Of a DNA stretch of 64,000 nucleotides, positions 54,251-63,656 are shown piece by piece. The stretch lies in contig JBBQUM010000002.1 of the NCBI GenBank assembly GCA_038212445.1, positions 186,001 through 250,000 of the forward strand, written 5' to 3'. The translations under genes were made by a program, and so were the position numbers. Positions within the stretch are counted from its first letter, which is position 1. Each line of letters starts with the position of its first letter. Origin of the DNA: TMP-7 sp038212445. Lineage in GTDB: Bacteria > Acidobacteriota > Terriglobia > Bryobacterales > Bryobacteraceae. The notes under the pieces were generated by a model. The model did no database searches and was not told the origin of the DNA. It saw only the letters and a program-made list of their open reading frames with translations.

Positions 54251-56155
54251 CTACTGACCGGCCCCATTCATAACGAAATCCCATCGGGTAGATGCCTGCT
54301 CGCGGATCTTCGGGATGTCGGCATCAATGAGGTAGTGCTGCGCGGCAAGCGTACGGGCGGCGGCACCGATGCGTTCGAGGTAGTCGTCCTTGTCCTTGTA
54401 GCGCTCTTCGATAGACGGGCGCGGATCGTGCTTTTTCTCCCGTTCGGCAATGGTGCGGGGGAACGGAATGAAACTGCCGATCATGTTGGCGATCATTTCG
54501 GGAGCGCCGATTTCCGGATCGCGCAGATTCCATCCTGTGTAGGTGCCGAGCGGGACCGAGATTTCGGGCAAGCGGATGCCGGTGGTCTCGTTGCCGTCGC
54601 GGTCCACTTGGGGGACGAGCGTCGGGAACTCTTTGCCGAGACGCGGAGGTTCGGTGGCAAAGTCGAGGCGGTTGGCGTGCAGTTTGGTGGTGGCGAAGGC
54701 GACGCCGGGGATCTTCGGGAATTGGACCGCGCCATTGGCGACGAGTTGATCTTTGCCGATTTTGGGGTATTGCGATGCAGGCGGCTCAACGCCATCCTTG
54801 ATCCAATTCTCCATGGCGACGAACAGGGCGCGGAGGGCCCAGCGGTAGTCGTTGGGATTGGCGAGATTCTGGGTATTGTTGCGAACGGGGCGGGCACCGG
54901 CACCGTGTTGGGTACCGGCCAGATAGTAAACGCGAGTATCTTCAGCGAGCGGAGCGTCCTTCATACCGTCGGCGGTGGTGTGGATGAGCGAGGCGGCGCG
55001 TCCCCAGTATTCGTAGGAGCCGTTGGTATAGAAGATACGAGGGCGCAGTTTTGGATCGAGACGATCGAGCAGTCCGCGGGTGACGCCGCTCTCGGGGTCT
55101 TTTTCCGGAAGGTCGGTGAAGGGGAACAGATCGGTGGCGTAGAAGAGATTGAGCAGCGGGTGGCCGTCGCGCGAGGGTTGGGCGAAGCGAATATTGAAGC
55201 TGCCGCGACCACCGCCGGCCACGTGCGCCATCACACCGTCGAGCACCTTGCGTCCCTTTTCATCGCCGTTAAAACCGTCATAGAGGAACGTCCTCAGAAA
55301 GCGACCGCTTTGGGAAGCGCCGTAGGCGATGGCGCGTTGGAGGATGCCTTGCTGATCGCCAAGCACTGCGGTGTCGTCGCCGCCTCCGTATTTGAGGAAC
55401 GAGACGAAGTCGCGAATGGCGGTGGGGCCGAGTCCGGCGAGCGGTGGATTCTCGGCGGTGTAGACGACCTCGTAGATTTTGCCAGGCACAAAGCCCTGGG
55501 CGTACTCGACGTGGGTGGAATCGGAGAAGCGCCAGGTGGAGCGGGCGATCTCGCGGGGAGCGGTATCGGGGCGATTGCGAACGTAGAGCTTCGCACTCTT
55601 CTGATCGATGGCGGGATAGGCGACGTGGTTGCGATCAGACACCAGGAAGGTGGTCGCTTTTTCGTCAGGTACAAACTGCCCGCGGACGCGGCCACGAACT
55701 CCGGACGCGCTCGGCGGATACAAGCGGAGCAGATTGGGACGCTCAGGAACATCGAATTGCCAGCCGATGTCGACGATGGTAATTCCCTGCTCCATAAGAA
55801 AAGCGTCGCCGCGCTGGAACGAGCCGTAGGTTTCGCCGCCGCGATTTGGAATGTCGACGAGGATGTTGCCGTTGCCATTCTTCAGCTCACGCGGCTTGAC
55901 GATGACGATGTCGGCGCTGAACTCGACGAGTCCCTGGGCGTTCTTGGGTGCAAGTGAAAGGTCGGTAATGTTGGCGTTGGCAGGGGACTTGGGGTCAACG
56001 GCGAAATAGGCGCGTCCGGTGATGCGCTCGTAGGGTCCTGCAGAGCCGAACGATTTGCCGCCTTCGACATCGGTGCGCTCGTTGACACGCAGCGTGACCA
56101 CGGCTGCGCACAACGGCAGGCACAGCAATCCGGCAAACCAACGGCTATTCCGCAT
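54251..56155 (-). CDS. Exported alpha/beta hydrolase domain protein (large)
   Basis: 634 residues with a signal peptide (FAGLLCLPLCAAVVTL). The serine-hydrolase elbow is YGASQSGRF (about 280); AGTQHGAG (about 425) probably holds the catalytic His. The N-terminal 200 residues form a beta domain (ERTDVEGGKSFGSAGPYERI). This group is found in many soil bacteria; activity on an ester or lactone is inferred. About 20 bp separate its stop from the Mrp start on the same strand. Confidence 0.82.
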   Translation of the reverse strand: MRNSRWFAGLLCLPLCAAVVTLRVNERTDVEGGKSFGSAGPYERITGRAYFAVDPKSPANANITDLSLAPKNAQGLVEFSADIVIVKPRELKNGNGNILVDIPNRGGETYGSFQRGDAFLMEQGITIVDIGWQFDVPERPNLLRLYPPSASGVRGRVRGQFVPDEKATTFLVSDRNHVAYPAIDQKSAKLYVRNRPDTAPREIARSTWRFSDSTHVEYAQGFVPGKIYEVVYTAENPPLAGLGPTAIRDFVSFLKYGGGDDTAVLGDQQGILQRAIAYGASQSGRFLRTFLYDGFNGDEKGRKVLDGVMAHVAGGGRGSFNIRFAQPSRDGHPLLNLFYATDLFPFTDLPEKDPESGVTRGLLDRLDPKLRPRIFYTNGSYEYWGRAASLIHTTADGMKDAPLAEDTRVYYLAGTQHGAGARPVRNNTQNLANPNDYRWALRALFVAMENWIKDGVEPPASQYPKIGKDQLVANGAVQFPKIPGVAFATTKLHANRLDFATEPPRLGKEFPTLVPQVDRDGNETTGIRLPEISVPLGTYTGWNLRDPEIGAPEMIANMIGSFIPFPRTIAEREKKHDPRPSIEERYKDKDDYLERIGAAARTLAAQHYLIDADIPKIREQASTRWDFVMNGAGQ

Positions 56156-56189
56156 GAGGGCTATTATCTAACGCTCTCAGCAGGCGCCG

Positions 56190-57071
56190 TCAGCCGGCTA
56201 AGAAGCTGGAGGCTTCAGTGAGGAACAACTGAAGCTGGTCATGATGGAGCCAGTGGCCGGCATCGGGGACGGTGATCATGCGGCAGTTGCGGATGGCCTG
56301 GAAGCGGGGATCGCCCTCAGGCGGCGGCGCAAAGCTCTCGGTCCCCCAGAACAGCAGGGAGGGACAGTCAATGCGGGAGTAGATGTCGGCGGTGTCGGCG
56401 ATGTTGTGGCCGAGCGGCGCGAAGATGCGGGCGTAATTATCGAACTTCCAGACGAGTTCGCCGCCGGCGGTGAAGTTGGTGCCATGCATGGTGAGATGGC
56501 GAGCAACTTCGTCGGAGAGATGGGGATTGGCTTCCTTCATGCGGGCGACGGCGCTGTCGAGGGTGGGATAGGAGTGAGGCTCGCGGTTCTCGGTCTTGCG
56601 GACTTCCTCGATCCAATAGCGCAGACGGTCAGCGGGCGGATTGTGGACGCGGTGTTTGGCCGGCAGACCGAGCCCTTCAATGGACACGAGTCGGCGGACG
56701 CGCTCCGGGTAGACGCCGGCGTAGTGCAGAACGATGATGCCGCCGAGCGAATGGCCCACCAAGCGGATGGGAAACTCGCCGATGATGTCGAGCAAAGCGG
56801 AGAGATCGAGCACGTGTTCCGCGACGGTGTACATGGCGCCCGGCGCCCACCCGCTGTTGCCGTGTCCACGCAGGTCAAGTGCGTAGACGTGGTAGTGCTC
56901 ACGCAGGTGGCGCGCCACCCAGTCCCAGTTGCGGGCATGGTCGAGTCCGCCATGGACAAGCACGAGAGCTGGCTTGCCGTCCTGTCCGTAATCCCAAAAC
57001 TGCAGCTTGAGGCGGTCGGAATAGAAGAAGTGCGAAACGGGTTCCACGAAGTTGTTATCGTAACAGTTCAT
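56190..57071 (-). CDS. Alpha/beta hydrolase
   Basis: 293 residues, cytoplasmic. Nucleophile elbow LVGHSLGG (Ser108), oxyanion segment VLVHGGLDHARNWD, catalytic His in PDAGHWLHHD, and an Asp in the LLFWG region. Substrate unknown; lipase, haloperoxidase and epoxide hydrolase relatives share this pattern. Its ATG (57069-57071) lies 2 bp from the ATG of the divergent PepSY-type gene. A GTG at 57047 would give a start 8 codons later. Confidence 0.9.
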   Translation of the reverse strand: MNCYDNNFVEPVSHFFYSDRLKLQFWDYGQDGKPALVLVHGGLDHARNWDWVARHLREHYHVYALDLRGHGNSGWAPGAMYTVAEHVLDLSALLDIIGEFPIRLVGHSLGGIIVLHYAGVYPERVRRLVSIEGLGLPAKHRVHNPPADRLRYWIEEVRKTENREPHSYPTLDSAVARMKEANPHLSDEVARHLTMHGTNFTAGGELVWKFDNYARIFAPLGHNIADTADIYSRIDCPSLLFWGTESFAPPPEGDPRFQAIRNCRMITVPDAGHWLHHDQLQLFLTEASSFLAG

Positions 57072-57073
57072 CC

Positions 57074-57586
57074 ATGCTGGGACTGGTGAAGAAGGCGCAC
57101 ACTTACGCAGGCCTGCTGACGTTTCTGAATCTTGCGGTGTACGGAATCGTAGGACTGTCGGCGAGCGTTGGAGCTATGCAGGGCGACGCAGCGCTGCGGC
57201 GCACGTTCGAGCAGCCGTTCACGGCCTCCGCAAATTCCAGCGACAAGCAGGTGGCGGAATCGGTGTGCCGCACGATCGGTTTGACGCTCGCCTTGCCGGT
57301 GCAGAGCGCGGCGATTCAACATGACGCGGACGGACACTTGCTGCTCGATCTGTGGCACGTGAACGGGCATCACCGCGTAACGGTGCTAGAGAGCGAAGGG
57401 AAAGTCCGTGTGGAGGAATTCAGGTCATCGACGGCACGCTATTTCGACGTGCTGCACATGACCACCGCGGTATTCCGCTCGGGCGACTGGCGCATGAACG
57501 CATGGGCCTGGTACAACGAGTTCGCGATGTGGTGCCTGGGTCTGATGATGCTTTCGGGCGTTTGGATCTGGGTGGCGGGGCGATAG
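57074..57586 (+). CDS. PepSY-associated membrane protein, first half
   Basis: 170 residues with membrane helices near each end (THAYTYAG-like AHTYAGLLTFLNLAVYGIVGL and WCLGLMMLSGVWIWVAG). The region between has the PepSY-type pattern (HLLLDLWHVNGHHRVTVL, YFDVLHMTTAVF). PepSY membrane proteins help reduce or import iron chelates or regulate peptidases. It lies 3 bp before a second protein of the same kind; together they look like one PepSY permease split in two. Confidence 0.75.
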   Translation: MLGLVKKAHTYAGLLTFLNLAVYGIVGLSASVGAMQGDAALRRTFEQPFTASANSSDKQVAESVCRTIGLTLALPVQSAAIQHDADGHLLLDLWHVNGHHRVTVLESEGKVRVEEFRSSTARYFDVLHMTTAVFRSGDWRMNAWAWYNEFAMWCLGLMMLSGVWIWVAGR

Positions 57587-57589
57587 CGC

Positions 57590-58159
57590 ATGTACCGGAA
57601 GATTCGAGCCGTCCACAGGTACTGCGCCCTGGCGACGCTGCCATTTCTGCTGGTCTACTTTGTGAGCGCGGTGCTGATGGCGCACCGGACGTGGTGGCCG
57701 TCGACGCCGGTGAAGTCGACTGGTCGTGTACAACTTTCGAAAGAACTGGCGGACGGACGTGCGGTTGCGCAGGAGTTGATGAAGCGCGGCGACGTCGACG
57801 GAGAACTGCTCTTCACGGCCGCTGGCCCACTGGGGATCAGGTGTACGGTGGCGCGGCCTGGCGTGAGCGCGGCCGTTAGCTATTCGCCGCAAACCGGCGT
57901 AGCTGACGTGGTCACGTCGCAACGCGGATGGTCGGGAGCGCTCGCCGACCTTCACAAGACTGCGGGATTCGCGTATCGGTACGCGACGCTGCGGGTATGG
58001 GCGATGGCGGCGGCCGCGGTGTCGGCGATCCTGCTGTTGCTTGGCCTGAGCGGGCTGTATCTCTGGTACCGGCAGACCAGTGAACGCCGGGCCGGTCTAG
58101 TTCTGCTCAGTGCGGCGAGCGTCGCGATTCTGTACCTGATGATTTCGATGCGAGTATAG
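57590..58159 (+). CDS. PepSY-associated membrane protein, second half
   Basis: 189 residues. Helix near the N-terminus (ALATLPFLLVYFVSAVLMA) preceded by KIRAVHRYC, the conserved His of PepSY-TM helices; periplasmic middle; two more helices at the end (AMAAAAVSAILLLLGLSGLYLWY and LVLLSAASVAILYLM). Co-transcribed with the previous gene. Role in iron or redox handling is inferred. Followed by a LacI-type regulator after 33 bp. Confidence 0.75.
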   Translation: MYRKIRAVHRYCALATLPFLLVYFVSAVLMAHRTWWPSTPVKSTGRVQLSKELADGRAVAQELMKRGDVDGELLFTAAGPLGIRCTVARPGVSAAVSYSPQTGVADVVTSQRGWSGALADLHKTAGFAYRYATLRVWAMAAAAVSAILLLLGLSGLYLWYRQTSERRAGLVLLSAASVAILYLMISMRV

Positions 58160-58192
58160 CGGGGCGGGACTTGGAACGATACAATCGGTTCC

Positions 58193-59206
58193 GTGCCGGT
58201 GAGAATGAAGGACATCGCCCGGGACCTCGGCGTTTCGGTGGTGACCGTGTCGAAGGTCCTTCGAAATCACTCCGATATTGGTGAGGAGACGCGCGAGCGC
58301 GTACTGCAACGCATGCGCGAGCTCAACTACCAGCCGAATCTAGCGGCGCGCGCGCTGGTAACCGGCAAGACCCACATCATTGGTCTGGTAGCGCCCGACC
58401 TGGTGCATTCGTTCTTTTCGCAAGTGGCGAAGGGTCTGTCGACGATCCTGCGCAGTCGCGGGTACGGACTGGTGATCGCATCATCTGAGGAGGATCCGGC
58501 GTTAGAGAAGCAGGAAGTGGATCAGATGCTCGCACGCCGGGTGGACGGACTGATCATCGCGTCAGTACAGCGGTCGGCGGCAACGTTCCGGCACATCGAA
58601 GAACAGCGGATTCCGTACGTCCTGATCGATCGGAAGCTGGATGAACTCGAGGCGAATTTTGTTGGAATCGACGACGAGGCGGTCGGCGAGCAGGTCACCG
58701 AGCACCTGATCGCGTTGGGCCGCCGGCGGATTGCGCATGTGGGTGGACGTGACGTGAGCACGGCGGTGGGCCGGAGGGTGGGCTACGAACGCGCACTGGC
58801 GCGTCATGGCATCGTCGTGCCGGCCGAATACATTGCCTGCCGTCCCGACTACGACAACGAAGCGGACGTCACCGGTTATGACGTAATGAAGGGTTTGCTT
58901 CAACTGGAGCCGCGGCCGGACGCCGTTTTCTGCTTCAACGATCCGATGGCGCTCGGCGTGATGAAAGCGATTCTCGATGCCGGATTGAGGATTCCCGAAG
59001 ACATCGCGGTGGCGGGCTGCGGAAATCTGCGCTACTCGGATTTTCTTCGCGTGCCTTTGACCAGCGTGGATCAGGACACCGTGGCGATTGGCGCGCAAGC
59101 GGCCGACCTGCTGCTGAGCCTGATCGACAATAAGAAGCCGCAATCGCCAAAGACGGTTTTACTCGACTCGCGGCTCATTGTGCGGCAGTCGAGTGCGGGA
59201 CAATAG
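58193..59206 (+). CDS. LacI-family transcription regulator
   Basis: 337 residues from the GTG at 58193 (an ATG four codons later is possible). HTH: MKDIARDLGVSVVTVSKVLR (5-24), hinge LNYQPNLAARAL, then the periplasmic-binding-like ligand domain (THIIGLVAPDLVHSFFSQ, DAVFCFNDPMALGVMKA, EDIAVAGCGNL). Represses sugar-use genes until a ligand binds. The target is not apparent here. Confidence 0.95.
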   Translation: MPVRMKDIARDLGVSVVTVSKVLRNHSDIGEETRERVLQRMRELNYQPNLAARALVTGKTHIIGLVAPDLVHSFFSQVAKGLSTILRSRGYGLVIASSEEDPALEKQEVDQMLARRVDGLIIASVQRSAATFRHIEEQRIPYVLIDRKLDELEANFVGIDDEAVGEQVTEHLIALGRRRIAHVGGRDVSTAVGRRVGYERALARHGIVVPAEYIACRPDYDNEADVTGYDVMKGLLQLEPRPDAVFCFNDPMALGVMKAILDAGLRIPEDIAVAGCGNLRYSDFLRVPLTSVDQDTVAIGAQAADLLLSLIDNKKPQSPKTVLLDSRLIVRQSSAGQ

Positions 59207-59215
59207 AGGCCGTCT

Positions 59216-59659
59216 ATGTTTGATTGGCTCTTCTCTGAACCTTTGGCTGTAGGGACGGCGGCGCCTGATTTTTCGCTGCTCGATCAGGACGGCAAGCCGG
59301 TGGTGCTCTCGCAGTTGCGCGGGCGGAATGTCGTGCTGGTGTTCTATCCGGCCGACGAAACGCCGACGTGCCGCCAGCAGCTGTGCGAGTTCCGGGATCA
59401 GTGGGCAGACGTGAAAGCGGCGAACGCCGTGGTTTTTGGAATGAATCCCGGCAACGCCGGCAAGCATCAGGACTTCAAACAAAGACAGCAGTTTCCGTTT
59501 CCGTTGTTGGTAGATCCGGGACAGAAGGTGGCGCGGCTTTACAAGGCGAACGGGATCATCGTGAAGCGGACCGTTTATCTGATCGACAAGGACGGTGTCA
59601 TCCGCTTCGCACAGCGAGGCAAACCTGCTCCTGACGCAGTGCTAAAGGCCGTTAGCTAA
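59216..59659 (+). CDS. Thiol peroxidase (peroxiredoxin, Bcp type)
   Basis: 147 residues. Peroxidatic Cys52 in YPADETPTC and a second Cys57 (QQLCEFRD) five residues on, the Bcp/PrxQ arrangement. Reduces hydrogen peroxide and organic peroxides with thioredoxin. 9 bp after the LacI gene. Convergent with the next small gene, overlapping by 4 bp. Confidence 0.92.
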   Translation: MFDWLFSEPLAVGTAAPDFSLLDQDGKPVVLSQLRGRNVVLVFYPADETPTCRQQLCEFRDQWADVKAANAVVFGMNPGNAGKHQDFKQRQQFPFPLLVDPGQKVARLYKANGIIVKRTVYLIDKDGVIRFAQRGKPAPDAVLKAVS

Positions 59660-59898
59660 TCGAGCGCGGCGATCTGGTGATCCAGATGCGCGAGCGCCTG
59701 TTCAAGCTGTTGCCGGTATCGCGTGTTACAGGCTGTCTGCAGATCGTGCAAAACCCGGGTCCGCGTGAGCATGATGCTATTGCGCTGCGCGTCCTTTTCG
59801 ATTTGCTCGACAGTCCTCTGATCGGTGCGGGCCGTCTTGGCCGCCGTGGCCGAGTCCATTTGGGACTCGACGGACTTACTTTCCCATCCGCGAGCCAT
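59656..59898 (-). CDS. Small helical protein of unknown function
   Basis: 80 residues, mostly charged helix (TDQRTVEQIEKDAQRNSIML, QLEQALAHLDHQIAALD). No motif recognised. Convergent with the peroxiredoxin gene. The ATG is 28 bp from the divergent ACT-protein gene. Plausible gene because the frame is complete and neighbours leave room, but evidence is thin. Confidence 0.5.
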   Translation of the reverse strand: MARGWESKSVESQMDSATAAKTARTDQRTVEQIEKDAQRNSIMLTRTRVLHDLQTACNTRYRQQLEQALAHLDHQIAALD

Positions 59899-59926
59899 AA
59901 CTCAAGTATAGGACGATAGGACATAC

Positions 59927-60583
59927 ATGAAGGAGAAGATCGGATTGATCGTGCTGGCGGCGCCGGGGCCGGGCGTGCTGCACGCGGTAACCGGCGTCAT
60001 TGGACGTCACAACGGCAACATCACGCTGGTGGACCTCACCGAGGGCGTGGGCGATGAGGCTCGCACTTATTTCGAGATCGACCTGCCGGGTGAGTCTGAC
60101 GCTTTGATGGAAGATATCCGGGGTCTTGCGCTGGTCAGGACCGTTCATGCAGTGAACACGATGCAGAAGATCTATGGCAAGCGGATCATCATTGTGGGCG
60201 GCGGTGCGCAGGTGGGTCAAGTAGCGATCGGCGCGATCTCGGAAGCAGACCGGCACAACATTCGCGGCGAACGAATATCGGTGGATACGATCCCACTGGT
60301 AGGCGAGCAACCACTGGCCGACGCCGTCCGCGCAGTGGCACGCTTGCCGCGCGCCCGGGCTCTCGTATTGGCGGGAGCGCTGATGGGCGGAGAGATTGAA
60401 GTGGCAGTCCGCGAGGTTAGAGCGCAGGGACTGTTGGTGGTGAGCCTGAACATGGCCGGCAGCGTCCCGGATGCGGCGGATTTAGTGGTGACGGATCCCG
60501 TGCAGGCCGGCGTGATGACCGTGATGGCGATCGCCGATACCGCCAAATTCAGCATTGAACGTTTGAAGCGCCGCGTGTTCTAG
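59927..60583 (+). CDS. ACT-domain protein with C-terminal DUF5612-like region
   Basis: 218 residues. ACT domain 1-75 (GLIVLAAPGPGVLHAVTGVI, GNITLVDL), a small-molecule-binding regulatory fold. The rest (GKRIIIVGGGAQVGQVAIGA, RALVLAGALMGGEIEVAV, NMAGSVPDAADLVVTDPVQA) resembles DUF5612, as I recall best known from methanogenic archaea. No enzymatic motif. Probably senses an amino acid or other small ligand. Stands alone. Confidence 0.8.
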   Translation: MKEKIGLIVLAAPGPGVLHAVTGVIGRHNGNITLVDLTEGVGDEARTYFEIDLPGESDALMEDIRGLALVRTVHAVNTMQKIYGKRIIIVGGGAQVGQVAIGAISEADRHNIRGERISVDTIPLVGEQPLADAVRAVARLPRARALVLAGALMGGEIEVAVREVRAQGLLVVSLNMAGSVPDAADLVVTDPVQAGVMTVMAIADTAKFSIERLKRRVF

Positions 60584-60643
60584 GCCAGCACGTCCGCAAC
60601 GAACAACACGCTCAGCGCGTCCCTCTGGATGAGGTGAGCGGCG

Positions 60644-62264
60644 ATGATTTGTAATGCAAAACACATTGCTTATCTAGCGCTACTTTTAGCCTCAACCTGT
60701 GTTGCCCAGGACCAGCAACAAGTTCCCCTTGTCCTGAAATCGACCACGCGTCTGGTGCAGGTGAGCGTCATCGCCACCCAGAAAAACGCTCCGGCACAGG
60801 GTCTCAGGAAAGAAGACTTCAGCATTACCGACAACGGCAAGCCTCAGACGGTCAGTCTTTTCTCGGTAGAGTCGAACGGGAAATTGCCAGTAGCGCCGCA
60901 ACCGCTGCCGCCTGAGACCTTCACCAATCGCCTGGAACAGAAGGCGGGAGTGCCGTCGAGCATCACCATCATTCTGCTTGACGGACTCAACACGCCTTAT
61001 CGCGACCAGGCGTTTGCGCGGGAACAAATCGTCAAATATTTGAAGACGATTGAGCCCGGTGATCGCATTGGAGTTTACACACTCGGCCGGGGTATTCGCG
61101 TGCTGCATGACTATACGGCAGACTCATCGAAACTGCTGCGCAAATTGAATTCTTACAGCGGACAGAATCTTCCGGACCTGGCGGCGTCTGAACCGAGATC
61201 CAACATCGGTGACATCTCTGATGATTGACGCCTGGATGCAAGGCCGTGGGGGCGCGTCGGGCGCCGAAGCGGACTTCTTCACCAAAAACCGCGTGAGAGG
61301 GACGCTGCGCGCAATCCAGTTCATCGCCGATCACTTGGCGCGCGTACCCGGCCGGAAAAATCTGATCTGGCTGTCGGGCGGGTTTCCTCTGACGCTCGGC
61401 TTTGAAAGCATCGCCGCGATGACCGACCCGAGCCGTGACCACGAGACGTTCACGCGCGAAATCACCGAGTGCATTCGCGCCGTTAACAATGCCAACCTGG
61501 CGATCTATCCGGTTGACGCTCGAGGCCTGATGGTGGATCCCCGCTTCAACGCCGAGAATCGAAGCGCGAATTTCAAAGTGCCTCAAAGGGCGCCGGGACA
61601 GAGAGAGCAGGAGTCGATGCAGGAACTGGCGTCGCGCACAGGCGGTCGCGCGTTCATGAACACAAACGATCTGTCGAAGGCGATTCGCGCGGCAGTGAAT
61701 GACACAAGCGTCACCTACACGATCGGGTACTATCCTTCGGACGATCAGTTCGACGGAACATTTCACACGATCAAGGTGAAGGTGAGCCGGCCCGGCGTGT
61801 CGATGCGCTATCGCAAAGGCTACTTCGACCTGCCCGAGCAGCCGCAGAACGACGCGGCGCGGAAGACAGAACTGGCCGATGCTGTGTTCAGTCCACTTGA
61901 CGCCACCGAGATCGGGCTGACGGTAGAGCGCAAGCCAGTGGGCGCTCAGCCGGGCGTTTACGAGTACGCTTTGCGGGTGGATCCAAAGGGCGTCAGCCTG
62001 CAACAGCAGGGCGACCGCTGGGCGGGGCAACTCGATGTTCTGTTCGTACAGAAAGACAATCGCGGTCGCCAGTACAATGGCGAGGACAGCAAAGTGTCGA
62101 TGCGATTGACGGAACCGAATTACCGAAAGCTGTCGACCGAAGGCATTGTGTTCCGGCGCAATGTTACTCGCGTCATGCGTGCTACGGAATTGCGCATCGT
62201 GGTGCGTGATGCCGCGTCGGGATCGGTGGGATCCGTCACCGTGCCCTTCGATGCCTCAAAATAG
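60644..62264 (+). pseudogene. VWFA-related secreted protein, split by a frameshift
   Basis: The first part (60644-61228, signal peptide IAYLALLLASTCVAQ, KEDFSITDNGKPQTVSLF, SSITIILLDGLNTP) and the second (61209-62264, FFTKNRVRGTLRAIQFIADHL, GRKNLIWLSGGFPL, GGRAFMNTNDL, TYTIGYYP) are two halves of one acidobacterial VWFA-related protein of about 530 residues. The frame slips by one between about 61190 and 61220 (GDISDD / DAWMQG). An ATG at 61209 sits just before the first stop, so the second half might still be translated by coupling, but without a signal peptide. Sequencing error cannot be excluded. Confidence 0.85.
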
Positions 62265-62267
62265 GAT

Positions 62268-63656
62268 TTGACACGGTTTGATTCAAGCAACCTAAATGAG
62301 CAATTCGACGTAGCAGTAATCGGCGGGGGTATTATCGGCTGCGGCATCGCGCGGGACGCCACTTTGCGCGGCTGGAAAACGGCGCTTTTCGAGAAGTTCG
62401 ATTACGGCAGCGGAACGACGTCGGGGTCCACGCGATTGCTACACGGCGGGTTGCGTTACCTCGAGATGTTCGACTTTGGCCTGGTCCGGATGGATTTGCG
62501 GGAGCGCGAGACATTGTTGCGCATTGCTCCGCATCTGGCCAAGCCGCTGGAGTTTCTGGTGCCGTTCTATGACAACAGCATCTTCTACCGCCTGAAGCTG
62601 CGCGCGGGAATGCTGCTGTACGATCTGCTCTCTTACGACAAGAGCCTGCCGAATCACCGGATGCTTTCCACCGCCGAGACGCTGGCCGCCGAACCGTCTT
62701 TGAAGCCGCAGGGACTGCAAGGCGCCGCCTGCTATTACGACGCGCAGATCGAATCGCCCGAGCGCATGGCGGTGGAGAACATCACCGACGCGCGCGACCA
62801 CGGCGCGGTTTGCCTGAACTACGCCGAAGTGACCGGCGCCATCGAGGCCGGCGGCCAAGTAACCGGAGTACGGGTGGAGGATACGCTGACCGGCGAGCGT
62901 CGCGAAGTTCGCGCTCGCGTTGTGGTGAACGCCTCAGGACCCTGGTTTGACCGCGTGGCGTCGCGCCTCAGCAGCGGTGCGAAGCCGAAGATCCGTACGA
63001 CGAAGGGCGTCCACCTCGCCTGCCCGCATCCCACCAATCGGGCTGTTGTGTTGAACTCGACCATCGACGGCCGTCTCTTTTTCGTCATCCCGCTACGCGG
63101 CTTCGCCTGGATTGGCACCACCGACACCGATTTCACCGATGACCCTTCAAACGCCTGCGCCACGAAAGCGGACGTCGACTATCTGACGCGCTCCGTAGCC
63201 GACTTCATTCCGCAACTCGCCGGTACGCCGGTTTATTGGACCAACGCCGGCGTGCGGGCGCTGGTGATGCAACCGGGAAGTGAGTCGTCTGTTTCGCGGA
63301 CGCACCACATCGATTCGAGTGGCGGCATGGTGTCGGTGCTCGGCGGCAAGATCACCGGTTACCGTGCCATCGCCGAGGACGCGGTGGATGCGGTGGAGCG
63401 GCAACTCGGCGTGAAACACGAGTGCGTCACCGGCAAGAACAAACTACCGGGCACGCGTCCGCCGCGCGAGGAGCAGTGCGTGCATCTGGCCGATTACATG
63501 ATGCGCCGGACGTCCCTGAACTTCACTCCGGACCAGGGTCGCGGCGTTGTTGAGGAGACCGCCAAACAACTGGCGGGCGAACTGGGCTGGTCCACGACGG
63601 AGACCGAAGCGGAGGTTCGCTCTTATCTTGCAGGGCTGGTACACTGCGAGTCGTGA
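62268..63656 (+). CDS. glpD: Glycerol-3-phosphate dehydrogenase (FAD)
   Basis: 462 residues from a TTG start. FAD site VAVIGGGIIGCGIARDA (15-31), then GTTSGSTRLLHGGLRYL, the family signature. INAVAR-type segments are absent; instead FFVIPLRGFAWIGTTDTDF and GGKITGYRAIAEDA mark the GlpD end. Oxidises sn-glycerol-3-phosphate to dihydroxyacetone phosphate, feeding quinones. Stop overlaps the GTG of the next gene. Confidence 0.93.
   Translation: MTRFDSSNLNEQFDVAVIGGGIIGCGIARDATLRGWKTALFEKFDYGSGTTSGSTRLLHGGLRYLEMFDFGLVRMDLRERETLLRIAPHLAKPLEFLVPFYDNSIFYRLKLRAGMLLYDLLSYDKSLPNHRMLSTAETLAAEPSLKPQGLQGAACYYDAQIESPERMAVENITDARDHGAVCLNYAEVTGAIEAGGQVTGVRVEDTLTGERREVRARVVVNASGPWFDRVASRLSSGAKPKIRTTKGVHLACPHPTNRAVVLNSTIDGRLFFVIPLRGFAWIGTTDTDFTDDPSNACATKADVDYLTRSVADFIPQLAGTPVYWTNAGVRALVMQPGSESSVSRTHHIDSSGGMVSVLGGKITGYRAIAEDAVDAVERQLGVKHECVTGKNKLPGTRPPREEQCVHLADYMMRRTSLNFTPDQGRGVVEETAKQLAGELGWSTTETEAEVRSYLAGLVHCES

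Noticed and set aside
54335..55957. 540-residue open frame on the plus strand
   Set aside because: Antisense to the large alpha/beta hydrolase, with no recognisable protein features.
54238..57066. Shared 13-mer near the starts of Mrp and the 57-kb hydrolase
   Set aside because: A 13-base match is expected by chance several times in 64 kb.
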